Both the position numbers and the translations under genes were made by a program. From assembly GCA_022316685.1 (NCBI GenBank), contig JAKJHU010000063.1, positions 248,001-312,000 on the forward strand: DNA of 64,000 nucleotides. Direction: 5' to 3'. This stretch comes from Progne subis subis. Taxonomy: Eukaryota > Chordata > Aves > Passeriformes > Hirundinidae. Under the pieces are notes generated by a model. The model saw only the letters and a list, made by a program, of their open reading frames with translations, ran no database searches and was not told the DNA's origin. This document shows positions 9,821 through 22,312 of this stretch, one piece after another; the first letter of the stretch is position 1, and the number at the start of each line of letters is the position of its first letter.

Positions 9821-12800
9821 GAGGATAGATTTGACAGGGAAAGTGACAGAGATGTGGTCTAGTAAAAGCTTATGAAACAGGAGGGGAAAAAAAGCAAGGG
9901 GAGGGAAAAATGGAGGGCAAGCAAACTAAAAGCTAAGCAATAACAGCATAACTGAGAAATTTTTTTGCACCGGTATTAAAAAATGAAAAATCCACTGGGA
10001 AAGGAGGGCAACCACTGGGTTGAGACAAGAGGCAAGATTTCTCTAGTGCCTGAAAGCATATTGTTGAGATGAATTTTCTTTATGCATCCATACCTTCTAC
10101 CTAAGTGCAATAAGAATAGTTTGAGGCTTGTTGACTATGAAATGTATTTATGATTTTCTGCTGCCAAATAAATGTTCAATTTTGTTCAAAAATTGTTTTC
10201 TTTATTTACCCAGGGCAGGTACTTATAGTGCTAAAGCTAAATGTCACTCTGATCTGCTAGAAGTATTTTGTTCTGGGTAATAGCCCAATGCCTTTAAAAT
10301 TGAATGTGTTATGCTTTATTTAAAAATAATGGGCAATATAGCTGTATTTCACAGTGAATAAGTGTATTAATTATGAGACAAATCACAGTAGATACTGTTT
10401 GCTGCTCAATTTCCTTTGAAATTCAATGCATAATAATTTTCTTTAAAACAGGGGACATTTTTAATGCATCCAACAATTATGAAGTAGACTAATTACAGGT
10501 AATATATTTTTATTGAAATCTGAATGACTACACTTGTCACTGGGTCTCAGAAGCAGGCTATACTAATTTGAATTATATAACATGATATATATCAGCTAAT
10601 TATAAATTTATTCCATTACTCCTAAAGAAAATCAAGTTAGTCAGAATTTCATCTGACCAAATTTTCCTGAAGTGTCAAAGGTAAAGCTTCTCTTGACCTA
10701 AATGTGACATGTGTTCATTCTTTGTTTTATGGCAGGAGCAGGTTTGGTGTTTTTTTTTTTACCCTAAAACTTCTGCAAAACAGAATACAGGGCTAGAAAC
10801 TCCACACTACTGTAAAAGGCAGCTGCCTGCTCTGACCCTGGTGTTGAGATCTCGCTTCTTGATAACTTGGATGTTGCCTGCAGACATAAAGGCTCTACCA
10901 TGATGCTCCACAACCATTGCCAGGAAAAAAAAAAAAAAATAAATAAAAATCAGAGGTTGTCATTTTAAGTTTCAAATTTTCTTTGTGTAAACCTCAATGT
11001 TCTCTTAAACTTCGCTGTTTAAGCACTTATACCTGCAACTACATTCCTTTGCTGGAATATTAATAGGAAGGGAGCACAAGGGGTAAAATCAGTCTAAATT
11101 AATTTCAAAATTCAAATAAAGGCTCATGCTTAGGTTGTTTTTCTCCAGGATTCACCATTTCTAATTAGGATGCAATATGACATGTCCTGTTTTCACATTT
11201 CATACACTGCATATTTCAAGTAGAAAATCTAGACTCTTGAGATGATGGCTGGCAACTCGAGAGAAAGGAAAACATAAACAACTTGGAGAAAAAAAGAAAT
11301 GAATATAATAAAACTACTCTTGAAAATATTCCAAGGGTAAGTCAACTCAGAAATATGTTCAAAATACGGAGTGTGAGCATAAGTTTTCCGTAATACAGAT
11401 TGAATCAGTGCATGCAGAATACTGATTACAGATTAATATCACCTTATCAATAAAGATCAACTTTTGCAATCATCTTCTGAGGGATCCATCATGCCCTTCT
11501 ACCAATCCTGAAAAAATTTTTTCCATTGTTAGGAAGGTTGCCTTTTTCACTAACAAAGCCTGAAAACTGTTTTTCATCAACTCAGTTCCTTAAAAAAACA
11601 GCTGCTATGGTTTTTTTTTCCACCTCTTCTTCTATAACAGTTTTCCTTGGTTTAGAAATTAGTATCAGATTCTTAAGCACTATTGAAGAAAAAAAAATAC
11701 TAAAAATATAAATAATGTTTTATGGATACTAAAATTTAAAGGGCATAATGGACTCTGTACAAAAGTATCATATTATGTATCAAAACAAAAATACTTTTAA
11801 GAAGTCCTAAACAAGTTTCTTTCTATTAATACTGTGCAGTACAGATTCCAAAACACATATCTGTAGTTGGAATAAACATAGTGAAACTAACATGATGTTC
11901 AGACCTTATTCTGTTCCTACAATTAGCTGTTGATGTATGATGCATGTTTAAAAAATAATATTTCCATTTGGCTACAAACAGCTGCCACTGGAAGGAACAT
12001 CAAACAATGGCTTTGTGGTTATTTAAAATGAGCCTTGAACTAATTTGGTCTTAGATGGGGCATAAGAGTTAGAGCAAAGCACAAGTGTTCCAGGCGGATG
12101 GAAAAGGCAGTTGTGGCACAAAAAGGCACAAAGCTAGGAAGGGTCACACACTCCATGTCTCAGCTGTGGCTTCTTAGAGGTCTCCTCTGAAGGTGTTGTA
12201 CAGATGTCCAGGAATAGTTGTGCTAAGTTGTACCTGAAGGCTGGATTCAGCTCAAAAGTTCATTTGACACATAATCAAAGCTCACAAATGGAAAAACTGA
12301 GCAAATAAAAAACCTCCATCTTTTTCCTTAGACGGGAAGCAATAGATCAACTTGCTTTCAATAGTTCAAGTTAACTAAGGCTAAACTAAAGCTGTCCCAA
12401 AAGAGCATGAAAATTGTACCATTCAAACAACATATGAACTGCTATTGTGACTCTACGAGTTATATCCTTTCCCTTGTAATCTGCAAGTATAGGAATTGTT
12501 TGTGTTTGATTTTTACCAAATCCAACAGCACCACAGGGCTTGATCATTAACACTTAATTTAAGGAGGCATCAACAGCTTCAGTAATGGTAAGTGTGTTAT
12601 CAAGGGTAACTGCTCATTTCATTAGCTTGTTTTCAAATTTGTACAATTCTTATTCAATAGGATACTGCTTTTGTCAAGCTAGTTTATTGATAGCTTAACA
12701 AATTAAAAGAGGCATTTCATTCTTTTCCCTGGAGAGAAAGGGAAAACAAAAGGATGGAAAACAATTAAGAATGGAGAAATGAATAACAAGCTGCAATTAG

Positions 12801-13939
12801 TTGTGCAATGGTGAAGTATTACAGAAATTGCACTTTGCACTAGAAGGATCAGTTCTTGAAAAATGTCCTGAAGAATAAGACCCTTTAAGAAAACAAACAG
12901 GCATTATTGAGCTGCATGGACTAGGAAATCACAAGAGATTTCTCTCTGCCATTCAGTTTAAAAGAACTTTGAATCTTGGTTTCTTCTTACCTTAGTGGCA
13001 ACTAAGAAATGTTTTAGTTATTATCAGAAAGGGTTTCTACTAAGTCCAGAATTCTTTCTAGAAACATTTCTCTATTTGGGAATCTCTCTCCCTTTCAGAC
13101 TTCCCTGACTTTAAAAAAAAAAAATTCAACTTTAAATCTCATCTGGTAACAGGAATATGCTATTAACATGAGCAAAAGTAAGCTTCATTTGTTATAAATT
13201 CATGCTTCACTGCAATTATTTAGAAATGCAATATGCCTATGAGTGCATTTAAATTACGGTAAGCGAAATAGCACTTTATGAAGAGTTGGGTAGTGTTGGG
13301 TTTGGTTGATTTTTCTTTTTAATGGACTGTACCACCCACTAAAAGATTTCTGGTTTCTTGGATGATTCATTAATGCTTCCTTCATTTTACAATTTCTATG
13401 GGACCATCTGGCCCATCTTTGTAGAAAGGCATTTAGCTGTAAATATATTTTACAGTCTTTCTCAATTTAAAAGTAGTTGCCCAGCTGCTTCACAGAAACT
13501 GTCAGCAATTGGTAAACTCCTCAGAATTGCCAGCCTTCATTAGTAATCCAATCAGGATGTAGTTTAAAATACTGCAAATCAGATTATGCTCCATTGGACA
13601 GGAATTGGAGTGACATGATGTGGTGGGTTATCTTATTTTGCATCTGTGATTGCCTTTAATCCAGGAGATGCATCCACTTTCTTTTGAGGGGAAGGCACTT
13701 AGGCTGGAACTGGCTGTCCCTATGCATGGATGTGGTCCTGTGTGTTCCCACACAAAGACCTGCTCCAGTTTTGTCATTCTCCTTGAGCTGAAGTCACAGT
13801 CAGACACTGGCAGCATGAGTTGTATGCAGCATTGGCTGCTCTCTGAATTCCTGTGTTATGTGATTTAGGTTAACTAGAACTGTGCACTCATGTTTTCTGA
13901 TTTCTCTGAATTTTAGATTGATCCTCTTCTCTCTCGCAG
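9821..13939. other. Unique AT-rich non-coding DNA
   Basis: No gene is recognised. 9880-9935 is purine-rich. 10130-10560 is complex AT-rich sequence with several homeodomain-type TAATTA/ATTAAT words (for example near 10367 and 10489). 12540-12860 is similar. Short A-tracts lie at 10926-10939 and 13112-13123. None of these can be assigned a role without alignment. Confidence 0.7.
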
Positions 13940-14002
13940 TTATCTTCTGTACTATAAACTGCCACATTTCTTTAACTGCTGGCAGTGCTTTCTGTTAATA
14001 AG
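13940..14002 (+). other. Exon-like interval, 63 nt, very strong acceptor
   Basis: A long polypyrimidine tract ending CTTCTCTCTCGCAG (to 13939) precedes the interval, and AAG|GTAAGA follows at 14000-14008. Length is 63 nt. Only one frame is open, reading YLLYYKLPHFFNCWQCFLLI, an unusually aromatic and hydrophobic string that looks non-coding. If used at all, an exon of a long non-coding RNA is more plausible than protein. A pseudo-exon is the default explanation. Confidence 0.18.
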
Positions 14003-16900
14003 GTAAGAACGTGGAGGTAAGGCAGTGAGGTTGGCACTAGGTTGCATTAATCTGTTACTTCAGTACATTGTTTCTGTAATTGAGAGAGTCTCTGGTACAA
14101 TATGCAGGTGGGAATATTTATCAAAACATTCTAATTAATATAAATTTCTAATGCATGGGGAATCTTGTGTTGCAGGCCAAACTGCACAAATACTTGGATG
14201 GATACAGAATTCCATATGTATTTCTAAAGCACCTGTACTACTCAAACAAATATGTGCATAGAAAAACTGCCACTTTGCACTGTAAAATAGATTCTGGATT
14301 ATACCTTCTGTAGTATTAGATCTTCTGATGGCATAACTCACGTAGTTCAGTGAGGGAGTAAAGTGTACCTCATTTAGCCAGCTGGTGCTTCCTAGGACAT
14401 TTCACTATGTTATATTCAAAAGTAATTCTGAACTTTGTGCTTTAGATACATATTCTGAGTTACTAATTGCTATAATAAAAGAAAACAGGGCACCCACTAC
14501 CTGCTGCTCAGCTCTCAAAATTTTATCACTTGTTAAAGGCTGAAAAGTCTGTTCATTGTTATCAGTTGGATGCAGAGTTGCACTGATAGAGCTTTTATCT
14601 ATTGTGCTTTATATGCCTCTAATGAGATGAGCCTTCAGGAACAGCCTTGAAAATATGAAGAGGACATGAAAACTTTATGTAAGAAATTCTGTGAGATGTT
14701 ATTATAACACTTCCAGTTGAACAGAAGGTTTTGAAGGTGTGAGATATAAAGGGACATATTGACAGAATAATGTGATGTCAGAGAAGTTTGTCTAGTCATT
14801 GTTTTCAAGAGAAATTTAGAAATAGGTAATAGGGTAGAGATAAATTCTGACAGGTCTATCCAGAGTAGATAAAAGAAGATAAATTTCTAGACAATCATGT
14901 CTTTGGGATCTATTTAGTTAACAGTACAGAGGGAGAACATTTAGGTGAGTGAAGAGACAGAAATTCTATTGGGGATTGAAATCCTTGAAAGCAGATTTTT
15001 CACTAGTTTTGTCAAATCTGTGGTTGAATATTAATGAAAAATACGAAAACTACATGTCTTTGTGCTGTGAAAATTTTAAAGTTTAGTGAGTAACTTCTAC
15101 TCTTTGAAAATACTGTGACAACATACCTACTCTCTGACACACAAGAAAATCATCTTACCGTTCACACAGTGTACTGCATTCACAGCCTCCAGGCAATACT
15201 TTTGGTTGGCTTTAGGGAAGAAATTAGGGAGTGCTTGAAGTGACAAGCGTCCATTTTTACATGTTTGGTAGCGGTAATTTTCATTAATTAAATGCATTGT
15301 TTATGGAGTCATTGGCACTCAGCTAGCAGAAAGTTTCAAGATAACTACTTTTTTCATAGGCAGTTGCATGGAATTATTTGAGTGTGTATAGTTACTTTAT
15401 TAAATTCAGAGAGTTCTGCTGACTCTGATTTTCATGTATCTTTTCATTTTTGTCTACTGTCAATGCGATCTGTGAAGAGTTTGGCTTTTCAACTAAATCC
15501 CCCAGTTCAGTTCATTCCAGGCATAGTTTGAAGATTCATCCTAGTGGATAATTGCACATTTCATGGCATTTTTATGAGCCTTTGCTTCATAGCTTGTGGA
15601 TGTCTGTATTTCCTAAGTTTTATAGCCCATGAAATAAAGGCGTTGTGTTGCAGCACATTCAACAGCTTATATAGGGAACTTGAATGCTAATTTTTAGGAA
15701 CCAAGAATTTAGACAAGTGACATAATTTGCCTCTTGTGGTGGGGAGCTAGGAATGACTCTACTTTACTTACAGCAACTTCATGAAGCTAGGCTGGTGAAA
15801 AAACTTTGCAAATTCTATTTGTTCCTAAATACAGCACAGCTCCCAGTGGAATTTCCCCCATTCTCCAAGTAGTTAAGAAGGAATTCTGTTTCTCTTTTTT
15901 TTGTTGACTGAGACTGCCAGGCACAGGCTATTCAAGTAAAATAAACAGTAATGTACAACACTTTTTCCACAACTGAAAAACTAATATGTGAAGTAGTGAT
16001 TTTATCAATACACACTCAGCTATCAGAAAAGTAAGCAAAAGAGAAATGAAAAATGGTATGTGAAGGGAAGAATGAGAAAAGGAGAAAAATGTGATGCAGC
16101 TGCCATCTCCAAGAAATGATCCAAAGGAGCTGCTCCTGTCAATTCTCAAGTGAGAAAACAACTCCCACGTTCACGTGAAGACTGCTATGATTCTGTCCTT
16201 GCCATGTTTAAATATTAGGCTTACTTTTGTTTAACTATTCAGTAAAGAGTAGTTATGAATTTTTTTTCCTGCTGGATTTGGTGATTGATCCTTTATTCAG
16301 ATCTTCATAAAATATCCACCGAGATCTACCAGTGATTTGGCTCTTTTGACTGGTAATACTGATGATTTTATTAAAACTAGGGCAAAAAAAGAATTCAATC
16401 CTTATATCCAGAAATCTATACTTTAAGCCCCTTATTTTATATGTTGTTAAATGATGCTGCTGTGGATAAACAATGGATGCATTAGGTGCATAGGATATAT
16501 TCCATAGCTGTGGCTTAGACTTCCTCTGTAATTTTATTGCCATAAATGATTGCACAGGATAACAGGAGAGACTTTCGTAATTTCTTCCTTTTTTTGTCTC
16601 TTTGTCTAGTCCTTGTGTATCTTCTCTCTTTTTCTCCTTTACACTAGCATGTAAGAAAATGAAACAAAAAGATCAATGTTGTGATAGTTGCACTTCCACA
16701 TTTCAGCTGCCAAAACATTTTACTCATGGATAAGGCATTATTTAGCCTTTAAGATTTCTCAATACTATTTGGAGTAAAATAAATGGAAGCAAAGCACACT
16801 TGCACATATTTACATATATTTATAGATTTATATGCAATTCATATAGCAGTTAATTTTCAGCAAGAATTTTATGGTTATATAAAAATCCAAGGACTTTTAT
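14003..16900. other. Unique AT-rich non-coding DNA
   Basis: No gene, RNA or known repeat is seen. Open frames of up to 100 codons (16253-16555, minus) lack domains. A homeodomain-type CATTAATTAAATG word lies at about 15284-15296. Confidence 0.75.
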
Positions 16901-16901
16901 T

Positions 16902-16924
16902 AAAAAAAAAAAAAAAAAAAAAAA
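16902..16924. repeat. A23 homopolymer tract
   Basis: Twenty-three consecutive A with no polyadenylation hexamer close upstream. A simple homopolymer is more likely than a retrotransposon tail. Confidence 0.97.
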
Positions 16925-18766
16925 CAACAGGAAAGCTGATAAAATATGAAAAATATAATTCTCTAAAAGAATTCTGGAGGAAGATATGAGCTCTCTATCT
17001 TGACCATTAATTTGTTTGAGGATCTGAAATACTATTTTCACTCCCTTTGATTATGGGTCATTTACTAAGGGGTTCTAATCTCAGGTGATTCCCAGTGATT
17101 AAAAAAAATGTATCAAAGAAAATGAAAGGGACCTGTGCCATATCACTTACAACTGCAAAGGTCTCAGGACCATTTGTGAGAAATAAAAGCAGTTCTCCAG
17201 TGACAAAACAGTGTCAGTGGATGCAAACAGTGACTTTGATCATGATGTAGCAACAGGAAAAAACAAAGCAGCTTTAGAATTTTGAACATGGGCTTTATAA
17301 TTTTGACTGAAATAATGAATTAAAAACCACGCTCGTCATGTTTTTTCTCCAGTCTAGCCTTCAATTTGCTTGTGAATGGTTTGCTCTGTATTTACAAATA
17401 ACATTTATGAGCCTCTTTTACAGAGCTATTCTTTTTATTCTGGTCTGTATTTTTTAAACAAAAATCAGAAGTGAATATAAAAAATATACAGGAGAAACAT
17501 ATAAGAAACTAAACATCTAAAGTTAATTTAGTATTCAAGGTTTGGTTTGAACCTGTGACACTATGAAGAGAAAGTCTGCATCTAAACCGTACACAGCAGG
17601 ACACGAATTGATTTTTGTGTTTTCCATTTTACATAGTGGACATTGATTTGCATTCCTAATAAGGCCATTAATAATGGAGTGAAAGGAAGGGTAATAGTCA
17701 TCCGGTGTATCTATAACAAGTAGGAATATTAGTCATTAACTACTATGCCTGTAGTCACTTAGTTCCAATCTGTGTCTAGGTGCCCTTTTACTTTGTACAA
17801 ACCGTAGGACAAAGAGAGATCGCTGTAGGAGAGAGACTGTAGAGACAAAAGAGATTGCTGTAAAGTTTTAACTGGTCTAAATAAAAACATTTACTTCACA
17901 TATTGTTACATATTTGTATGCAAAGATAGATGAGGATCAATGAACTTTAATTTAAAGGAGATATTTTTATTTAAAAGCTTCTTCATTGGCAGAAGAGGAG
18001 ATGACTTACACATGGTGTAAATTCAGTGAAGAAGTGCATTGCAATTTTATTGTCATGAGTAAGCAAGCGAGACAGCAGGTGTGAGTTACAAAAGCAGAAA
18101 ATATCTGGGCAGAACCTCTATCTACTCAATGTACTTTAATATAAATAGTAATAGTGGCACTGCCAGCTGGAGGGCAGGAAGAATTCACCTGAAAGATATT
18201 TTGACTTTTGGGATTCTAGGGAGCTCCAGGGAAAGAGGATGAGCAGATGGAAACAAGTGAAAATGAAAACTTTATTGGTATGAAATTGTATGAAAAGGTG
18301 TGTTGTATGATTACCATTGCACCATAGCAGGGAGCATAATCTAGCTGCAGAAAGCACAACTGCTAATGATGAAAGGGTAGAGATCATAAAACATAACACA
18401 TTCAGATTCATTAACAAACCATGCATATGTTATAAATCTTCCTGTTGCTGTAACTTTTCAGGTCACAAAATAAGCCGAAGAGACGCTAAAATGTAGTAAA
18501 TGCTGTAAATAGTACTTCTATAAATGCAGAATAATGGAATTCCATACCTACCTGTTTCACATGAATACTAAATAGATGAAACATTAAGTAAATAAAATGA
18601 CAAATCTCCCCTAATGTAATTATTAAAGTGTATAGACCCCATAACTTCATTGGTTTATCCAAGAACTTTGTTCTTCTTTACTGTTTTTTTCTGTGTTGTA
18701 CACATGACTGAAACTGGCTAGCTTGCAATGCCACAAACTCCCATCAGTTGCTTTCCTGGTTTCTCT
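16925..18766. other. Unique AT-rich non-coding DNA
   Basis: Nothing recognisable apart from an imperfect direct repeat: GACAAAGAGAGATCGCTGTA (17808-17827) recurs as GACAAAAGAGATTGCTGTA (17844-17862), 36 bp downstream, probably a local duplication that has diverged. Confidence 0.7.
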
Positions 18767-18822
18767 TTGTTTGTTTGTTTGTTAGGTTGTTTTGTTTTTG
18801 TGGGGGTTTTTTTTTTGGTTTT
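18767..18822. repeat. T/G-rich simple repeat with (TTTG)n core
   Basis: Begins with tandem TTTG units (about 18767-18783) and continues as interrupted T-runs with a G5 run (18802-18806). A degenerate microsatellite. Confidence 0.85.
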
Positions 18823-18874
18823 TTTATGGTTCCTTAACTAGTGCTTTCTTTATGGTTCTTTAACCTGTGCTATC
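18823..18874. repeat. 26-bp tandem duplication, two copies
   Basis: Unit 1 (18823-18848) and unit 2 (18849-18874) are head-to-tail and differ at four positions. Both begin TTTATGGTTC and share TTAAC and GTGCT. It lies directly next to the T/G simple repeat, consistent with replication slippage at that site. Confidence 0.9.
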
Positions 18875-21390
18875 ATTCCATGCTAGACACACCCCTTCAC
18901 CTCTTCTGGAAAGCTCTGACAGGGTGCACTGGGTAACCAGTAACTCCCTCCTTCCATTGTGAACCGTGCTGCCTTGTGCTTCTCAACCTCCTCAGTCCCT
19001 TCCTTTCCAGGTGGTTCAAGAGTTCCCTTTCATGTACTTTCATAGTTATTTCAAATCACAGCATTCCTGCTTTCAATCAGTGCTGATGGATGCCTCTGTA
19101 TCCTGTGAGTCTCACAGTCACGCGAGAGCACTCAGGTTTGTTTTGCCCGGCATCTTCCTCCAGTCACTGCACACTTCCTGTCAGCAAGTATGGAACTTCA
19201 TATAATAAGGTGCTTTTGTAAAATAATAACCACAGGATAAAGCACAGTCTGTGCTTTATCTGCCTATCAGTGTTGAAATGTCAGAAACAATTCCAGACAT
19301 TAGCTAATATATCTGTAATATATGAAGAAATGCTGCCACAAAGGCAGCAATTTTCTAGCACTCATAGACTTCCACTGGACCCTCATGATGGGATGAACAG
19401 AAGCTGACAATAAATTCCTCTTCTTGCATAGATTCTCCCTGTCACTACAGGAGGTTAGTCTTTGCTCAAGGTCTAACCAAGTTAGTACCATTTTGCTATT
19501 GAAGCAAAAATAAAATACATGGTTAGACAATTGCCATGTTCCTACCTCCTAGTTCTTCATGAAGAGAAAAGAATTTTAGACAATTTTGTCAGCTAGCTGA
19601 GCTTTTTGTTCGTTCCTCCCAGGCCTTTTCACAGCTTGGACAACTTCAGAGTAATTCAATGTCAAGGACATTGTTTCTTCTGAAAACTTCACATCTGCCA
19701 TTTTCAGAGTGCATGGAGCTGTCTCCTGCCAGCTGCAGTGCATTAATTTTAAAGGCATCAAAAAAGGCCACCATAATTGATTGTTTAAACAGAAGTAACT
19801 CTTTTCCACACCTGCAAATAGAAGTGCAGACCTTCCTTGTCCTGTCACATCTGACAGCTGCCATCACCCTCCCTGAGTGTCTCACCTACTCACCAGCGTT
19901 TTAGAGTCCCTTTTAAAAGGAATTATTTATGAGACTTGTACCTTAAACACCCTTTGCAACAAAACAAAATGCTGCATTAGTAACAAAGCTGGTAGGTATT
20001 AGCCCAAAGTGATGACTGCTCCAGGGCTAACATTTGTGCTAAGCTTCCTCTCAGGTCTTATTCTAAGCTTGACAAGACTGGTCCAAAAAATATTGTGGAG
20101 TATCCTGTGGCAACTCTATATTTTATTAATTTCTGGATAGTTACTGGTGAAGGTGCAAAGCAAGGGCAGGAGGGGTGATCTGTGCAACTGGGGATTTTTT
20201 TTTACTCCAGGGGAAGTAGAGAGAGCAGTTTATCTTCCTGGAACCAGCCATCTCCTTCTGCTGACTAAGGAAACTGAGGAATGGTTTTCTTCCCTGTTTT
20301 CTCATGAGTACAATGATCCTTCCCTGCCTTCAGTCTGAGAATGTGACAAGAATGTCACCAGAGGTGACAAGAAAGGCAAAGGTCTCTTTCTTTCACTGCA
20401 TTCGCTCCTACTTCCCCTTTTCTGGGAACACATTGTGTCTCCAGTCTTCCTTAGTTCTTCTCTCCTAAGATTTTTGTTTTCATTTCTCATCAGTAATTCT
20501 TCTCTGTGGATCTCTTGTCAATTAAGCACAGTGAGCAAACCCATTTTTGTACAGGATTACTGGTGTAATTTCAGTAATGTTTGTCTCCATTATTAGTTTG
20601 ATGCAATTTACTGAGATGTGATCTGCATATACTCAAAATGAAAAAGAAGAAAACCAGAAAACCTGACTTTTGCATTTCTTTACTACTCTTTCATCTTTGT
20701 GGCTATTGGTGAAGATCACATAAATAGGGTGTATAGGTGGATATGAAACTTATGCTATTTGCACCCTAAAAAAATTCAATTAAATAATTTAATTTTTGCT
20801 TCCACATTTTAAAAGATTGCATGTTATACTGGCACATTTGCTTGGGAAAATAACTCACTCTTGAGGTAAGCGTCCAGGCATAAATCAGTTTGACATACTC
20901 TGTCTCCATGGTTAGGAATGGCATTGAAAAGAAGGTAACATAATTTTAAAGTTGAAGAATAATATGGGCCCCAGCAATTGAGACAGTAATGAGTCAAGAT
21001 TGCTATTCATTCTGCAAACTTGAATATGAAAGAAACCATATCTGGGAAAAGAATCTGAGAAAAAAAAGATATAATCCAGCACCAGTTTTTATTTGCTCTT
21101 TGAAGTCTGATTTTGCCCACAAAAAATACATACAAGAAATTTGGAATGCATTTTTTCTGATGATCAGGCTTTTCAGCTGTTGACAATTCCAGGTTTTTGC
21201 CTGTTAATACACTGTGTCAAGTGTATATTTAAATATACGTAATTGGTGTTCAGGAAGATTCCTTTTAATCTTTCTTAACTTCCTTGCCAAGTGTAGTGTT
21301 GAAATGACATGGATATTGCTGTTGAAATCAGTAAGGCAGAAAGAATCAGACTAAGGAGACACCATTCTTCATATCCCAGGATGTTCTCCT
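18875..21390. other. Unique non-coding DNA, modestly GC-richer in places
   Basis: No gene is recognised. 19570-19905 is open in several overlapping frames on both strands (81-90 codons) but shows no family. A perfect 6-bp hairpin GTGACA-AGAA-TGTCAC lies at 20343-20358, with GTGACAAGAA repeated at 20364-20373. 20500-20650 is complex AT-rich sequence with homeodomain-type words. Confidence 0.65.
20816..20865 (+). other. Exon-like interval, 50 nt
   Basis: The acceptor is TTTTTGCTTCCACATTTTAAAAG (moderate) and the donor is GAG|GTAAGC (good). Only one frame is open, reading IACYTGTFAWENNSLL. The string is not recognised. Evidence is limited to splice-site context and one open frame. Confidence 0.12.
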
Positions 21391-21394
21391 TCAT

Positions 21395-21411
21395 TAAAAA
21401 AAAAAAAAAAA
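21395..21411. repeat. A-tract of about 16
   Basis: A homopolymer following TTCATT, with no polyadenylation hexamer upstream in the expected window. Confidence 0.9.
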
Positions 21412-22288
21412 GAAGTCTTAGAGGAGCAGATTTGCCTAAGAATTAACATTTCCGTAGAAAAACCAGAAAGATTTTAGTTTTAAACATTTAACAGGAACTT
21501 TTTAGCCATGTGGTAGAGGAGTTGTTATCTGATATTGAATATTTCCACAACTTCATAAGCAGGGCAGGAAGAACAAACTGAATAAGTTTGTTTCATTTTC
21601 AGGACACCATGCTTTCATGGTGAGATGACCTTCTCTGATCCTGAGTTCAGTGCCCTCTGACCATGGGCTTTTAGATATTTTCCATGAGGAGGGTTAAATG
21701 TAAAATGCAAAACACACTTAAAAAAGGAACTTATTAATTCCCTTTTCAGTTTTCATACCCTAACACTGAGTTGAGATACTTCCCAATATTGGACAGGCTA
21801 CCTCAGGAAGAGAGTATTTGCATTCTTTTGATTAACTCTGGGACAGTTACAGAGCCAGTTGGTTCTCTCAGCTGACGTAGCTGTTTATCAATAATAAAGA
21901 CTGCCCTTATTGTTGAGCACAGTTCAGCTTCCTTTGTTCTGGCTGTGCTCCATCACCCTGAGGTTCTTACCTAAAACTGATGAGGGCATTGCCCTCACAC
22001 ATCAGCTGAGAATCACCTTCAGCTGCAGGGGTTCGTTGGTTCAGCACAATCAGAAAATTTCCCAGCATGGTGGATATCGAATTCCTTCGCATTCAGGAAA
22101 CAGATTTCCATCTTCTTCTAGCTGTAGTCTCTACTATCAGGTCATGAGTACCTGTTACAGTGGTTTAGTTGAGTAAGAAATAAGTCAGTTCTCACTGTGA
22201 GTAGATGAAGCAAATAGAGAACCTGGCATTGAAGTTAATACAGCTAGATTGTCTCTGTTCTTGGATCTCTATTAAACAGCATTAAGCA
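21412..22288. other. Unique non-coding DNA
   Basis: No gene is recognised. An 88-codon frame (21910-22176) lacks a domain. On the minus strand a donor-like CTTACCT stands at 21968-21974 without a convincing acceptor. Confidence 0.7.
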
Positions 22289-22312
22289 CAGTTGCTAATG
22301 CAGTTGCTAATG
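22289..22312. repeat. Perfect 12-bp tandem duplication
   Basis: CAGTTGCTAATG occurs twice head-to-tail with no mismatch. The identity suggests a recent slippage event. Confidence 0.95.

Noticed and set aside
16902..16924. A23 tract as a retrotransposon tail (also A23 at 32752 and T25 at 57411)
   Set aside because: No polyadenylation hexamer at the expected distance and no flanking duplication; simple homopolymers explain them.
18540..18600. 16-nt minus-strand micro-exon with good acceptor and CAG|GTAGGT donor
   Set aside because: Too short to judge; many such combinations arise by chance in pyrimidine-rich AT DNA.
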